NCBI RefSeq assembly: GCF_030815255.1 | Contig: NZ_JAUSWN010000009.1 | Location: forward strand, 1-64,000 | DNA from: Hathewaya limosa | GTDB lineage: Bacteria; Bacillota; Clostridia; Clostridiales; Clostridiaceae | DNA: 64,000 bases | Direction: 5' to 3' | Part shown: positions 35,907 to 44,902 of the stretch, in pieces | Position numbering within the stretch: the first letter of the stretch is position 1 | Layout of the letters: each line of letters begins with the position of its first letter | Program-made: the position numbers and the translations under genes | Notes under the pieces: generated by a model | What the model saw: only the letters and a program-made list of their open reading frames with translations | Database searches by the model: none | Told to the model about the DNA's origin: nothing

Positions 35907-35921
35907 ATTTGTTTAGGTCAA
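35894..35921 (-). promoter_or_regulatory. SigA-type promoter for the ECF S gene
   Basis: On the minus strand TTGACC (35916-35921) and a consensus TATAAT (35894-35899) are 16 bp apart. The predicted start is near 35887, giving a leader of about 45 nt. Confidence 0.7.
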
Positions 35922-35953
35922 ATGTATGGATACACTATCATATACAATTAATA

Positions 35954-36187
35954 CTATTCATCATCATATAATAAATTATACTGTTCATCTTTTATTTCAT
36001 ATATTTTTTCAATATCAGAGGTTATATACTTTTCATAGTTATCCACCGAGAATCTTGCCCCTATACCACAATTAGAACTTAATTTTCTAGGAACAGGCAT
36101 AAGTTCACATTGAATATCGTGACTACTTAAAACCCTTTTATACTTCATAGCCCCTGAGTGTGTAAAAAATAAAGCTATATATTCCAT
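35954..36187 (-). CDS. DUF3343 putative Se/S carrier-like protein
   Basis: This 77-residue protein matches the DUF3343 family: FTHSGAMKYKRVL at the N terminus and PRKLSSNCGIGARF in the middle, with the conserved Cys (about residue 40). The family co-occurs with selenium-trafficking genes, and the Cys might carry selenium or sulfur. AAGGAG precedes the ATG at 36187, and it lies 9 bp after the YedF-like gene in the yedE operon. Confidence 0.85.
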   Translation of the reverse strand: MEYIALFFTHSGAMKYKRVLSSHDIQCELMPVPRKLSSNCGIGARFSVDNYEKYITSDIEKIYEIKDEQYNLLYDDE

Positions 36188-36196
36188 AACTTCTCC

Positions 36197-36400
36197 TTAT
36201 TTTCTCCCTTGAAGAATAAATCCTTCTTCATCTTCTTTTATAATAACTTTATATCCTGAATTAGTTAAAAATCTGCTTACATTTTCTTTTGGAGCACCTT
36301 CATCAACTAAAACAGTTATATCTTTAGGATTTTGTTCTATAGCTTTTTTTGTTAAAATAACTGGTTGAGGACAAGATAATCCTCTTGCATTAATTTCCAT
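36197..36400 (-). CDS. TusA/YedF-like sulfurtransferase-type carrier
   Basis: This 67-residue protein of the SirA/TusA fold has the N-terminal RGLSCPQPVILTKKA with the CPxP motif. The reactive Cys carries persulfide in TusA. In selenium clusters with yedE this small protein (YedF-like) is proposed to carry selenium. It overlaps the yedE 3' end by 11 bp and has GAGGTG upstream, so expression is coupled. It lacks the second domain of full-length YedF. Confidence 0.9.
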   Translation of the reverse strand: MEINARGLSCPQPVILTKKAIEQNPKDITVLVDEGAPKENVSRFLTNSGYKVIIKEDEEGFILQGRK

Positions 36401-37481
36401 TTACTTTCACCTCATCCTTACTTTTAATTTGTGTTGTAATTTTTTCAAAATTAAAGTATGAAATTAGTCCTAAAACTATAATACAAATTATAACTGCTAC
36501 TTTTCCATTAGGTGTTGGTCCTTTTGGACTTGAAGCTAAAGCAAAGTTATGGCAGAATGCTGCACCAATAAGCATTCCTAATACAGTTATAACTGAATCT
36601 ATATTTCCTTCACCACCTAAAATTAATTGTCTAAATGGACAGCCACCAAGTAATACGCTTCCCCATCCTACAACAACCATTCCTAAAAAGTTCCATAGAA
36701 AATCATTGTGAGCTATAGGTTGTCCTGTAAAACCTACATGTACATTTTTAAATATTAAATTACCTATAAATGAAAATACTAAAATTCCTATAAATCCACT
36801 AATTAAGTAACTATCTTTAAATAAGATTAAATCTCTAATACCACCAACCATACAAAGTCTTGTTTTTTGAGCTAATATACCTGAAATAAGTCCAACTGAC
36901 AATGCAATCCAAATTGAAGCATGAGCAGCTCCTGGGCCTTTCTTACTAAAGAATATAATAGCCGGTGCTGAAATAAGTAATACTAAAAGTGCTACATTAA
37001 TTATTGGAAATATAAGTCCTTCTGACTTATTTAATTTATAGCTTCTTTTTAATGAGAAACCTTTATTTAAGCAAACTATACCTATACCTATACCTACAAT
37101 AAATCCAACTAATCCTGTAATCGCATTTAAATCTCCACCTGCAAGTCTTAAAACCATTCTCATAGGACATCCTAAAAACATTAATGCACCAATCATAACC
37201 ATAAATCCTAAAACAAATCTAGTAAATGGAGAAGATCCTCCCTTTGTTTTGAATTCTTTGTTAGCAATGGCCATAATAAATGCTCCTAAAACTAGTCCAA
37301 TAACTTCTGGTCTTATGTATTGAACAACTGGTGCTCTATGAAGTCCAACTGCTCCTGCTATATCTCTAATGAAACAAGCTATACAAAGTCCCATATTACC
37401 TGGATTACCCATTTTAACAAGTACAGCAGATAAAATACCAATAATTGCGCCTGCTATTAAAATCCCTTTTTTATTTTTCAT
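36390..37481 (-). CDS. yedE: YedE-type selenium/sulfur metabolism membrane transporter
   Basis: This 363-residue polytopic protein belongs to the YeeE/YedE family, members of which move thiosulfate or, in selenium-linked clusters, probably selenium species. The two repeated Cys motifs GCPMRM and GGCPFRQL are present, as is a third KTRLCMVGG. I start it at ATG 37481, preceded by AGGAGG; the frame runs 27 bp higher without a ribosome site. It heads yedE-tusA-like-DUF3343 and is divergent from the class V aminotransferase. Confidence 0.9.
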   Translation of the reverse strand: MKNKKGILIAGAIIGILSAVLVKMGNPGNMGLCIACFIRDIAGAVGLHRAPVVQYIRPEVIGLVLGAFIMAIANKEFKTKGGSSPFTRFVLGFMVMIGALMFLGCPMRMVLRLAGGDLNAITGLVGFIVGIGIGIVCLNKGFSLKRSYKLNKSEGLIFPIINVALLVLLISAPAIIFFSKKGPGAAHASIWIALSVGLISGILAQKTRLCMVGGIRDLILFKDSYLISGFIGILVFSFIGNLIFKNVHVGFTGQPIAHNDFLWNFLGMVVVGWGSVLLGGCPFRQLILGGEGNIDSVITVLGMLIGAAFCHNFALASSPKGPTPNGKVAVIICIIVLGLISYFNFEKITTQIKSKDEVKVNGN

Positions 37482-37508
37482 AATATTCCTCCTAATGCCA
37501 TTTTTCAC

Positions 37509-37662
37509 ACATAATTATATCAATATGTTACAATTATGTTAAATTGTTATTTTCAATAGATATTTTTTTTCTATAGTTATTGTAAATACAACAACTTAAA
37601 ACACTTATAGTGTTTTAATATGTAATAAGAAAGTGAATTTTGTCATTATGGAGGATATATAT
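37509..37662. promoter_or_regulatory. Divergent yedE / aminotransferase intergenic region with dyad
   Basis: The 181-bp gap between the two start codons is AT-rich and must hold both promoters. A perfect 7-bp inverted repeat AAAACAC-TTATA-GTGTTTT lies at 37598-37616, 47 bp before the aminotransferase start, and could be an operator. No riboswitch or SECIS-like element is evident to me. Confidence 0.45.
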
Positions 37663-38811
37663 ATGCAAAAAATTTATTTAGATAATGGTGCAACCTCTTT
37701 TCCTAAAGCACCTACTGTTGGAAAATCTATTTATGATTATATAGAAAATTGCGGATGTTCTGTTAATAGAAGCACTTATAATGAAGCTTTTCATGTAGAA
37801 GATACGGTATTTGAAACTAGGGAATTACTTTGTGATCTTTTTAATTTTTCTAATCCTGAAAATGTAGTTTTTACAAAAAATATTACAGAAAGTTTAAATA
37901 CTATTCTAAAGGGTTTTCTAACCTCTGGTGATCATGTAATAGTCTCTTCTATGGAACATAATGCTATTATGAGACCTTTAACAAATTTACAGGGTTCTGG
38001 TATAGAATTTTCTAAAGTATTATGTTCAAATAAGGGTGATTTAAATCCAATTAATATAGAACAACATATAAAATCTAATACTAAAGCTATTATTATGACA
38101 CATTGCTCTAATGTGTGTGGAACCATTTTACCAATTAAAGAGGTAGGTGAAATATGCAAAAAACATAATCTATTTTTCATAGTAGATTCTGCTCAAAGTG
38201 CAGGAGTGTTAAATATAGATATGATAGATTACAATATAGACTGTCTCTGTTTTACAGGGCATAAATCTTTACTAGGTCCTCAAGGCATTGGTGGCTTTTT
38301 AATAAAAGATAAATTTAATGCTTTAGTATCCCCATTAATAGAAGGTGGAACTGGAAGTTTATCTGAAAAAGAAAATCAGCCAAATTATATGCCTGATAAA
38401 TTTGAAGGTGGAACTCCTAATACATTAGGCATAATTGGATTAAATTCTGCACTTAAATATATAAAAAATATAGGTATAGAAAACATTCACAAAAAAGAAA
38501 TGCAACTTACAAATATATTCTTAAAAGAATTAAAACAATTTAAAAACCTTAGAATTATAGGTCATGATGATTGCACTAGCAGAAGTTCTACTATATCTAT
38601 TGAACTTCCTAATATGGATATGGGGGAATTTTCTTATAAACTTAGTAAAGAATTTAATATCAGCACTAGATGTGGATTACATTGTGCTCCTTCTGCACAT
38701 AAAACCTTAGGAACATTGCCAAATGGTACTATAAGGTTTAGCATAGGATATTTCAATACTGAAGATCATATAAACTATACTTTAGATGCATTAAGAAAAC
38801 TATTAACCTAA
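37663..38811 (+). CDS. Class V aminotransferase / cysteine desulfurase-like (selenium-linked)
   Basis: This 382-residue PLP enzyme belongs to the NifS/CsdA-like group, resembling the EF2568 type found in selenium-dependent molybdenum hydroxylase clusters. YLDNGATSFPKAP opens the protein, the PLP Lys is in FTGHKSLLGPQG, and the active-site Cys in CGLHCAPSAHK. It would deliver S or Se from cysteine or selenocysteine. The ATG at 37663 has GGAGG upstream; an ATG at 37633 is less likely. It is divergent from yedE and has a bidirectional terminator. Confidence 0.88.
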   Translation: MQKIYLDNGATSFPKAPTVGKSIYDYIENCGCSVNRSTYNEAFHVEDTVFETRELLCDLFNFSNPENVVFTKNITESLNTILKGFLTSGDHVIVSSMEHNAIMRPLTNLQGSGIEFSKVLCSNKGDLNPINIEQHIKSNTKAIIMTHCSNVCGTILPIKEVGEICKKHNLFFIVDSAQSAGVLNIDMIDYNIDCLCFTGHKSLLGPQGIGGFLIKDKFNALVSPLIEGGTGSLSEKENQPNYMPDKFEGGTPNTLGIIGLNSALKYIKNIGIENIHKKEMQLTNIFLKELKQFKNLRIIGHDDCTSRSSTISIELPNMDMGEFSYKLSKEFNISTRCGLHCAPSAHKTLGTLPNGTIRFSIGYFNTEDHINYTLDALRKLLT

Positions 38812-38839
38812 TAGACTATAATTCTAATAGTTTAATTAC

Positions 38840-38886
38840 AAAAGCACTATAAAAATTTTCATACTAGAAACTTTTTATAGTGCTTT
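38840..38886. terminator. Bidirectional terminator between aminotransferase and YhgE genes
   Basis: A 15-bp stem AAAGCACTATAAAAA with its complement surrounds a 17-nt loop. A and T tracts are built into the arms. It serves both converging genes. Confidence 0.85.
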
Positions 38887-38893
38887 AACTTTA

Positions 38894-41050
38894 TTATTCT
38901 TCTCCTGCTAGACCAGTTTCCTTAAATTTTTCCACAAAATTTTTATTTATTTTTCCTAATTTACTCTTTAGTAAAAGTGCTATTAATATAGCTATAACAA
39001 AGTAACTAATTAGAATAAATGTATTATACCAAACTGTATCCCACATTACTCCTGCTACTGCCTCTCTCATACTAGAAATAGCATAAGTAAATGGTAGCAA
39101 TGGATTTAACTTTTGAAAAAATGGTGGAGTCACTTCTATAGGAAAAGTTCCTCCAGATGCAGATATTTGCAACACTAATAATATCACTCCTAAAGCCTTT
39201 CCTACATTTCCAAATACAGAAACCAATGTATATATGATAACTGTAAAAATTACACTTATAAACATACCATATAATACAAACATACATGAGTTAGCTGGCT
39301 TAACCCTTAATATTAAAATATCACCTATGGTAACTACTAAAGCCTGTAAAATTCCTAATGTCATAAAAATTAAATATCTTCCAAAATATTCTTCATACGA
39401 TTTAAGCTTTCTTTGAAAATTCTTAACTTCAGTACTTAATATTGAAACTAATATCAATGCTCCTACCCATAATGATAATGTTGTAAAAAACGGTGTCATA
39501 GCTGAGCCATAATTTTCAATTGGGAAAATTCTATTTTGTTTTATGTTAACAGGACTAGCTATAAACTCACTTTCTACCCCAGCATCTTTTTTCAAAAGAG
39601 TTATAATATCATTTAACTTAATATCATTATTTAGTGTTTTTAATTTTTCATTTAATTCTTCAATTATCTTTTCAGCCTTTGGCAGTTTTTCCTTTAAAAT
39701 TTTAATTTCACTTTGTCCTTTAATACTGATATCTTCAGCTTTACCTAATAATTCATTTACTGTTGGTAAGCTTTTTTTAGCATCATTAAGTAATTTTAAA
39801 CTATTATCCATAACAACAAAAATATCATCTACTAGGTTTTTAAGTTTTGGTGATACTTTTGAATTAAAATAAGTTAAAACTTTATTAGTTCTATTATTAA
39901 ATTCTAATTTTTTATTCTTTATTTGATTCAACAAATCTTCAGTTGCATTACCATTATCTATACCTTCTATAACCTTATCTGTAAGATTAATTTGGATTTC
40001 GATGCTATTATGCAATTCTTCAAGTTTACTTATTAATAAAGTTATTTCATCTTTAGGCTTAAATTCATTTAATTTTTTTAATGAATTATTTATGTTATTT
40101 ATAATTTTACTTAAATTATTTAATCTATCTTTTACTGAAATAATCATTTCTCTTTCTTTTGTTTTATCTCTTCCGACAAACTTTATTGCCTCATCTAAAA
40201 ATCCATCTATTGAATCCGAAATTTGTTTTACAAGTTCTAAATCTTTTACAATGTACTCATTAATATTAGAAAATGCAGATTTAGATTTATTTATAAACTC
40301 CTCACCTGTATTTACAATATTAATAGATTTATTAATAGTTTCATTAATTAGTGGAATTTCTCCTTTAACCTTTTTACTGAATTCTTCCAAAGTTATAGTT
40401 CCACTTTCAACTTCATCAATAGCCTGATTTATTTCTGGAATTTTACTATTAAGTTTAAACACGGTCTCTGTAAATTCATTTAACAAAGGTTTTTTATTTT
40501 GAAGTTCAATACCTATTGAATTAAAAACTTGAAAGATTGATTTATTTACAACCTGAACAAAAGATTTAGTAACTTCTTGTTGAAGTGAAGTTACACCTTT
40601 CTCTGTAATTTTAGGTGCTACAGCATTTCTTTTTTCATTTACTGTATAAATAAGTTCTGGTTTTTGTATATGATCACTTAAAAGAGATGAAATTTTTTTA
40701 GAAAAATCTACTGGAACTTCTATAGTAGCATAGTATTTTCCATGTTTAATTCCATACTTTGCCTCTTCTTCTTTTACAAAAATCCATCCTATTTTATTAT
40801 TTTTTTTTAACTGTTTTACTATATCATTTCCTATATTTACATTTTTACCATTAAAATTAGTACCTTTATCATTATTAACTATAGCAACGGAAATTCCTTT
40901 TGTATTACTATATGGATCCCAGGAAGATTTAATATTAAACCAAGCATATAATGATGGTAAAATTATAAGTCCCAACATTACTACAATAGCAATAGGATTT
41001 TTTATTACATTTTTTATATCCTTCTTATATATTTTAAATATATTTTTCAT
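38894..41050 (-). CDS. YhgE/Pip family membrane protein
   Basis: This 718-residue protein has one membrane span near the N terminus (about 19-39), a long extracytoplasmic helical region (about 45-500), and five or six C-terminal spans resembling an ABC-2 permease. NPIAIVVMLGLIILPSLYAWFNIKSSWDPY is the typical YhgE N terminus. Relatives include the Lactococcus phage infection protein Pip and proteins linked to type VII secretion; the general role is open. The ATG at 41050 has AAAGG upstream. It faces the aminotransferase gene across the terminator at 38840. Confidence 0.88.
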   Translation of the reverse strand: MKNIFKIYKKDIKNVIKNPIAIVVMLGLIILPSLYAWFNIKSSWDPYSNTKGISVAIVNNDKGTNFNGKNVNIGNDIVKQLKKNNKIGWIFVKEEEAKYGIKHGKYYATIEVPVDFSKKISSLLSDHIQKPELIYTVNEKRNAVAPKITEKGVTSLQQEVTKSFVQVVNKSIFQVFNSIGIELQNKKPLLNEFTETVFKLNSKIPEINQAIDEVESGTITLEEFSKKVKGEIPLINETINKSINIVNTGEEFINKSKSAFSNINEYIVKDLELVKQISDSIDGFLDEAIKFVGRDKTKEREMIISVKDRLNNLSKIINNINNSLKKLNEFKPKDEITLLISKLEELHNSIEIQINLTDKVIEGIDNGNATEDLLNQIKNKKLEFNNRTNKVLTYFNSKVSPKLKNLVDDIFVVMDNSLKLLNDAKKSLPTVNELLGKAEDISIKGQSEIKILKEKLPKAEKIIEELNEKLKTLNNDIKLNDIITLLKKDAGVESEFIASPVNIKQNRIFPIENYGSAMTPFFTTLSLWVGALILVSILSTEVKNFQRKLKSYEEYFGRYLIFMTLGILQALVVTIGDILILRVKPANSCMFVLYGMFISVIFTVIIYTLVSVFGNVGKALGVILLVLQISASGGTFPIEVTPPFFQKLNPLLPFTYAISSMREAVAGVMWDTVWYNTFILISYFVIAILIALLLKSKLGKINKNFVEKFKETGLAGEE

Positions 41051-41400
41051 AAGTTCTGCAACCTTTCTTCTTATTTTTAATCTTATCTTTTGTTATTTTT
41101 CAAATGTATATTTTTATATGTATTTTCTGTAATAAAACGTTTTTTTATTTTAACTTGTTGATATGATTTAAATTTTTTACACTATAATTAGTAAATGACA
41201 AATAAATTTTAAATTAAATTATATATGTTTAATATATACTGTTATATGTCTTTTTATAATTTTAATAAAAAAATTTTATATTTTTACTTTAAAAGACTTT
41301 TTAAAATCTTTTATAATAATAAAGGTTAATATATATTTGTAGAGAAATAGATATATATTACATTAAAAAATATTTTATATAGGAAAGGAAATGATTTGAT
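41051..41400. other. AT-rich divergent intergenic region
   Basis: The 350-bp gap between the divergent YhgE and aminopeptidase genes must hold both promoters. A candidate plus-strand promoter is TTGATA (41158) with TATAAT (41183), but the 19-bp spacing is long. The start of the aminopeptidase is preceded by AGGAAAGGAAATG. I see no riboswitch, RNA gene or coding frame. Confidence 0.5.
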
Positions 41401-42630
41401 ATGGATAAAGTATTTTTAAAACGATATGCCGAATTGGCTGTAAAAACAGGTGTAAATATTCAAAAAGGACAAAAATTATTTATAAACTCTCCTATTGAAT
41501 GTGCTGACTTTACAAGATTAGTAGCAGATATGGCTTATGATAATGGAGCAAAAGATGTAATCATAAACTGGATAGATGAAAAATTTTCAAAAATAAGATT
41601 TATGAAAGCTCCTAAGGAAGTATTTGAAGAAATGCCTGATTGGCAAAAAGAATTTTATTTATCTAATGTAAAAGATGGGGCAGCTTTTTTATCTATTCAT
41701 GCATCTGATCCAGAACTTTTAAAAGATGTTGACCCTAATATAATTTCCATAGCTCAAAAAACTAGAAGTATTGCATTAAAAGAATATAGTGAACGTTTAA
41801 TGAGTAACAAAAATGCATGGTCAGTTATATCTATTCCAACGGAAGGCTGGGCTACAAAGGTATTTCCTGAATTATCTCCTAAAGATGCCATGAAAAAACT
41901 TTGGGATTATATATTTAATATAGTTAGAGTGGATAAAGAAAATCCTGTAGAAGCTTGGAAAGAACATACTAATAATCTTAAAAACAAAATGAATGCTTTA
42001 AATTCATATCATTTTAAATCAATGCATTATAAAAATTCATTAGGAACTGATTTAACTGTAGAACTTCCTAAAAAACATTTATGGCTTGGAGGTTCAGAAC
42101 ACACCGAAAATGGAATAGAATTTTTAGCTAACATGCCTACCGAAGAAATTTTTTCTCTTCCTCTTAAAACTGGTGTAAATGGAACCTTAGTTAGCTCAAA
42201 ACCTCTTAACTATGGTGGAAACTTAATAAATAATTTTTCTTTTACTTTTAAAGATGGTAAAATAGTTGATTTTAAAGCTGAGCAAGGCTATGAAAGTTTA
42301 AAACATTTAATAGAAACAGATGAAGGATCTCATTATCTAGGTGAAATTGCCTTAGTTCCTTTCCATTCACCTATTTCTAATTCTAATATTATATTCTTTA
42401 ATACTTTGTATGATGAAAATGCTTCTTGTCATTTTGCCATTGGTAAAGCTTATTCTGTTTGTATAGAAAATGGTGCAAACATGGATGAAGACCAACTTAA
42501 AGAAAACGGAGTTAATGATTCATTAACTCATGTAGATTTTATGGTAGGTACGAATGACTTAAGTATTATTGGTACAACATATGATGGCAAAGAAATTGAA
42601 GTTTTCAAAAATGGTGATTGGGCTATTTAG
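41401..42630 (+). CDS. M29 family aminopeptidase
   Basis: This 409-residue cytoplasmic metallopeptidase (AmpS/PepS/AmpT type) removes N-terminal residues from peptides using two metal ions. The family features seen are the LWLGGSEHTENGIEFLANMPTEEIF region, the EGYESL-type loop (EQGYESL), the LGEIALVPFHSP segment and the C-terminal HVDFMVGTNDLSI. The length is typical. It has its own ribosome site and is followed about 100 bp later by the small helical-protein gene. Confidence 0.93.
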   Translation: MDKVFLKRYAELAVKTGVNIQKGQKLFINSPIECADFTRLVADMAYDNGAKDVIINWIDEKFSKIRFMKAPKEVFEEMPDWQKEFYLSNVKDGAAFLSIHASDPELLKDVDPNIISIAQKTRSIALKEYSERLMSNKNAWSVISIPTEGWATKVFPELSPKDAMKKLWDYIFNIVRVDKENPVEAWKEHTNNLKNKMNALNSYHFKSMHYKNSLGTDLTVELPKKHLWLGGSEHTENGIEFLANMPTEEIFSLPLKTGVNGTLVSSKPLNYGGNLINNFSFTFKDGKIVDFKAEQGYESLKHLIETDEGSHYLGEIALVPFHSPISNSNIIFFNTLYDENASCHFAIGKAYSVCIENGANMDEDQLKENGVNDSLTHVDFMVGTNDLSIIGTTYDGKEIEVFKNGDWAI

Positions 42631-42731
42631 ATTTCAATAATTAATCTTCTAAAAGTTGTTACTAAGGTTTATTAATAAATTTATAGATTTTATAAATACT
42701 ATTAGTAATAAGCTTTTAGGAGGTGATATAT

Positions 42732-43004
42732 ATGTATAATGAAAATACCATTAATAAAAATTTAGATACAAATTTAGTAAATGAAAAATCTAATAGTAAA
42801 GAAATTACAGAAGAGATTAAAGAAGAAATGGAAAATCGATTAGATAACATAGCTGAGGATATAGAAAAAGGTGCGGAACAAGCTAAAGAATATGTAGTGG
42901 ATCAAGTTTCTACTGGTGCAGATTTATATAATAAGACTTTAAATCAAGCTAAAGCAAAATACTATACTGCCAAAGCCGAGTATTACGATAAAAAAAGAAA
43001 ATAA
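42732..43004 (+). CDS. Small helical coiled-coil protein, unknown
   Basis: This 90-residue protein is almost fully alpha-helical by composition, with a charged heptad-like pattern (EEIKEEMENRLDNIAEDIEKG, then AKAKYYTAKAEYYDKKRK). It resembles the amphipathic repeats of LEA, apolipoprotein or PspA-like proteins, but I do not recognise a family. I start at ATG 42732, with AGGAGG 7 nt upstream; an upstream GTG in the same frame is less likely. It has its own terminator and appears to be a separate unit after the aminopeptidase. Confidence 0.7.
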   Translation: MYNENTINKNLDTNLVNEKSNSKEITEEIKEEMENRLDNIAEDIEKGAEQAKEYVVDQVSTGADLYNKTLNQAKAKYYTAKAEYYDKKRK

Positions 43005-43009
43005 TACAG

Positions 43010-43047
43010 AAAAAATCACTTCATAATTTTGTGAAGTGATTTTTTAT
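43010..43047. terminator. Bidirectional terminator after the helical-protein gene
   Basis: The stem AAAAAATCACTTCA with TGAAGTGATTTTTT (one mismatch at the loop base) has a 7-nt loop, and T-rich sequence follows on both strands. It is shared with the convergent GIY-YIG gene. Confidence 0.85.
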
Positions 43048-43062
43048 TAAAGTCAATTTTAT

Positions 43063-43302
43063 TTATCCATTTATAAGTATAAGTTTTTCTTTTCTACTTA
43101 ATTTTTTTATAGCACATTCTCTTTTCATCGCTTCTTCTTTTTCTATAAATTCTTCAAAATATCTTAATTTTACAGGAGTTCTTGCCTTAGTATATTTAGC
43201 ACCTTTACCTGTATTATGTTGATTTACTCTTCTCTCTAAATCTGTTGTCCATCCAGTATATAAAGTTCCATCACTACATTCTACTATATAAGTATATGGC
43301 AT
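43063..43302 (-). CDS. GIY-YIG nuclease-domain protein (UPF0213/YhbQ-like)
   Basis: This 79-residue single-domain protein has the GIY-YIG fold in its Y-Y variant: YTYIVECSDGTLYTGWT, then RVNQHN. The length matches the small YhbQ/UPF0213 proteins, whose cellular role is not clear. GGGGG precedes the ATG at 43302. It lies 42 bp after the helicase gene on the same strand. Confidence 0.9.
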   Translation of the reverse strand: MPYTYIVECSDGTLYTGWTTDLERRVNQHNTGKGAKYTKARTPVKLRYFEEFIEKEEAMKRECAIKKLSRKEKLILING

Positions 43303-43344
43303 AAAAATCCCCCTAAACTCTATAGTTTTTAATTTCCTATATAA

Positions 43345-44757
43345 TTATTCTCTTGCCTTACTTATAGACATTGGTTTACCCTTTATAGGTAATTCCTTAT
43401 TTTTAATTACATCTTTTCCATATCCATTAAGTATATCCACATAACTATAATTGTCAAAGATATCAATAATTCCAATAGAATCTGCTGGCACATTACAACT
43501 ATTAATTATGGTACCTACTATATCTCCTCTACGGATTTTTTTCCTTTTTCCACCTGCAATATAAACTTTTATTACATCGGAACCTACAGTTGTTTTCTTT
43601 ACTACTGTTTTTATTTGTTTTTCAGGTATTTTTTCTATTTCTTCTTTTGTAGGACGAATTGCCTTAGTAATGTTCATATTTATAAATTCTTCTATAGCTT
43701 CCAAAAACTTTTCTTCATATGGAGTAACAAAAGTTATAGCCTCTCCTTTTCTTCCTGCTCTTCCTGTTCTACCTATTCTATGAACATATGCTTCCAATTC
43801 TAATGGAATATCATAATTTATAACATGAGTAACTCCACTCATATCAATTCCTCTTGCGGCAACATCTGTAGCTACTATAAAGGTAAATTCGCCATTTTTA
43901 AATTGTTTTAATGTATCTAACCTATCACTTTGTTGCATATCCCCATGAAGTTCACAAACTGAATATCCTCTACCTTTCATCTTAGTATAAACTTCTGCTA
44001 CATTTTTTTTCGTTCTACAAAAAACTATACATTGATTTATATCATTTATTTTTACTAAATCTCTTAATAATCCAAACTTCCTATCTTCTGCTATTTCATA
44101 ATATACTTGATTTATTTTATCTACTGTTAAAGTTTTAGCTTCTATTTCTACAATTTTAGGATTTTTCATATGTTTTTTTATAAGAACTTTAATTTCTTCT
44201 GCTAATGTTGCTGAAAACATTAATGTTTGTCGTTCAGTATGTATCTTACATATAATACTTTCTACCTGTTCTATAAATCCCATGTTAAGCATTTCATCAG
44301 CTTCATCTATTACTAAATACTTTACTTCACTTAAATCTAAATTCCCACTTTCAATATGATCTAAAGTTCTTCCAGGTGTTCCTACAACCACATGTACCCT
44401 TTGCTTTAACTGTGTTTTTTGTAGTGATACAGGTTGTTTTCCAAATACAGGCACTGATTTGATTTTCTTGTATAATCCTAAACTTCCAAAATCCTCATTA
44501 ATTTGAACCGCTAATTCTCTTGTTGGAGTTAGAATTAATGCTTGAACTGCATTTTTTTCTATATCTATATTCTCAATAATAGGTATAGCAAATGCTGCCG
44601 TTTTACCACTTCCTGTCTGTGATTTAACTATAACATCTTCATCTTTTAAAACTAATGGTATTACATTTTCTTGAACTTCTGATGGTTTTTCATATCCCAT
44701 ATTCTTTATTGCTTTAAGTAAATTTTTATCTAAATTAAAATCTTCAAATTTATGCAT
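43345..44757 (-). CDS. DEAD-box RNA helicase, DbpA-like
   Basis: This 470-residue ATP-dependent RNA helicase has the Q motif (FEDFNLDKNLLKAI), Walker A QTGSGKTAAF, DEAD, SAT and HRIGRTGRAGR motifs in the right order. The C-terminal 75 residues form a DbpA-like RNA-binding domain (VIKVYIAGGKRKKIRRGDIVG), which in DbpA/YxiN directs the enzyme to 23S rRNA helix 92. An rRNA-assembly role is therefore likely. The ATG at 44757 follows AGGGAA. A divergent membrane-protein gene lies upstream. Confidence 0.92.
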   Translation of the reverse strand: MHKFEDFNLDKNLLKAIKNMGYEKPSEVQENVIPLVLKDEDVIVKSQTGSGKTAAFAIPIIENIDIEKNAVQALILTPTRELAVQINEDFGSLGLYKKIKSVPVFGKQPVSLQKTQLKQRVHVVVGTPGRTLDHIESGNLDLSEVKYLVIDEADEMLNMGFIEQVESIICKIHTERQTLMFSATLAEEIKVLIKKHMKNPKIVEIEAKTLTVDKINQVYYEIAEDRKFGLLRDLVKINDINQCIVFCRTKKNVAEVYTKMKGRGYSVCELHGDMQQSDRLDTLKQFKNGEFTFIVATDVAARGIDMSGVTHVINYDIPLELEAYVHRIGRTGRAGRKGEAITFVTPYEEKFLEAIEEFINMNITKAIRPTKEEIEKIPEKQIKTVVKKTTVGSDVIKVYIAGGKRKKIRRGDIVGTIINSCNVPADSIGIIDIFDNYSYVDILNGYGKDVIKNKELPIKGKPMSISKARE

Positions 44758-44902
44758 TCTAAATTCCCTTACTTTCCTTATTTTATTTAAACATAACTTT
44801 TTAATTATAACATATTTTTTAATCTATAATTTACTATTTGCTTTTTATAAAACTTTTATGATGTTATAATATTTTTATACCTAATAAAAAGGGAGGAATT
44901 TA

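Noticed and set aside
35844..35953. Possible PreQ1 or THF riboswitch before the ECF S gene
   Set aside because: I compared the leader with the consensus stems of both classes as I know them, and the key 5' stem and conserved blocks are absent. The region is better described as a promoter with a dyad.
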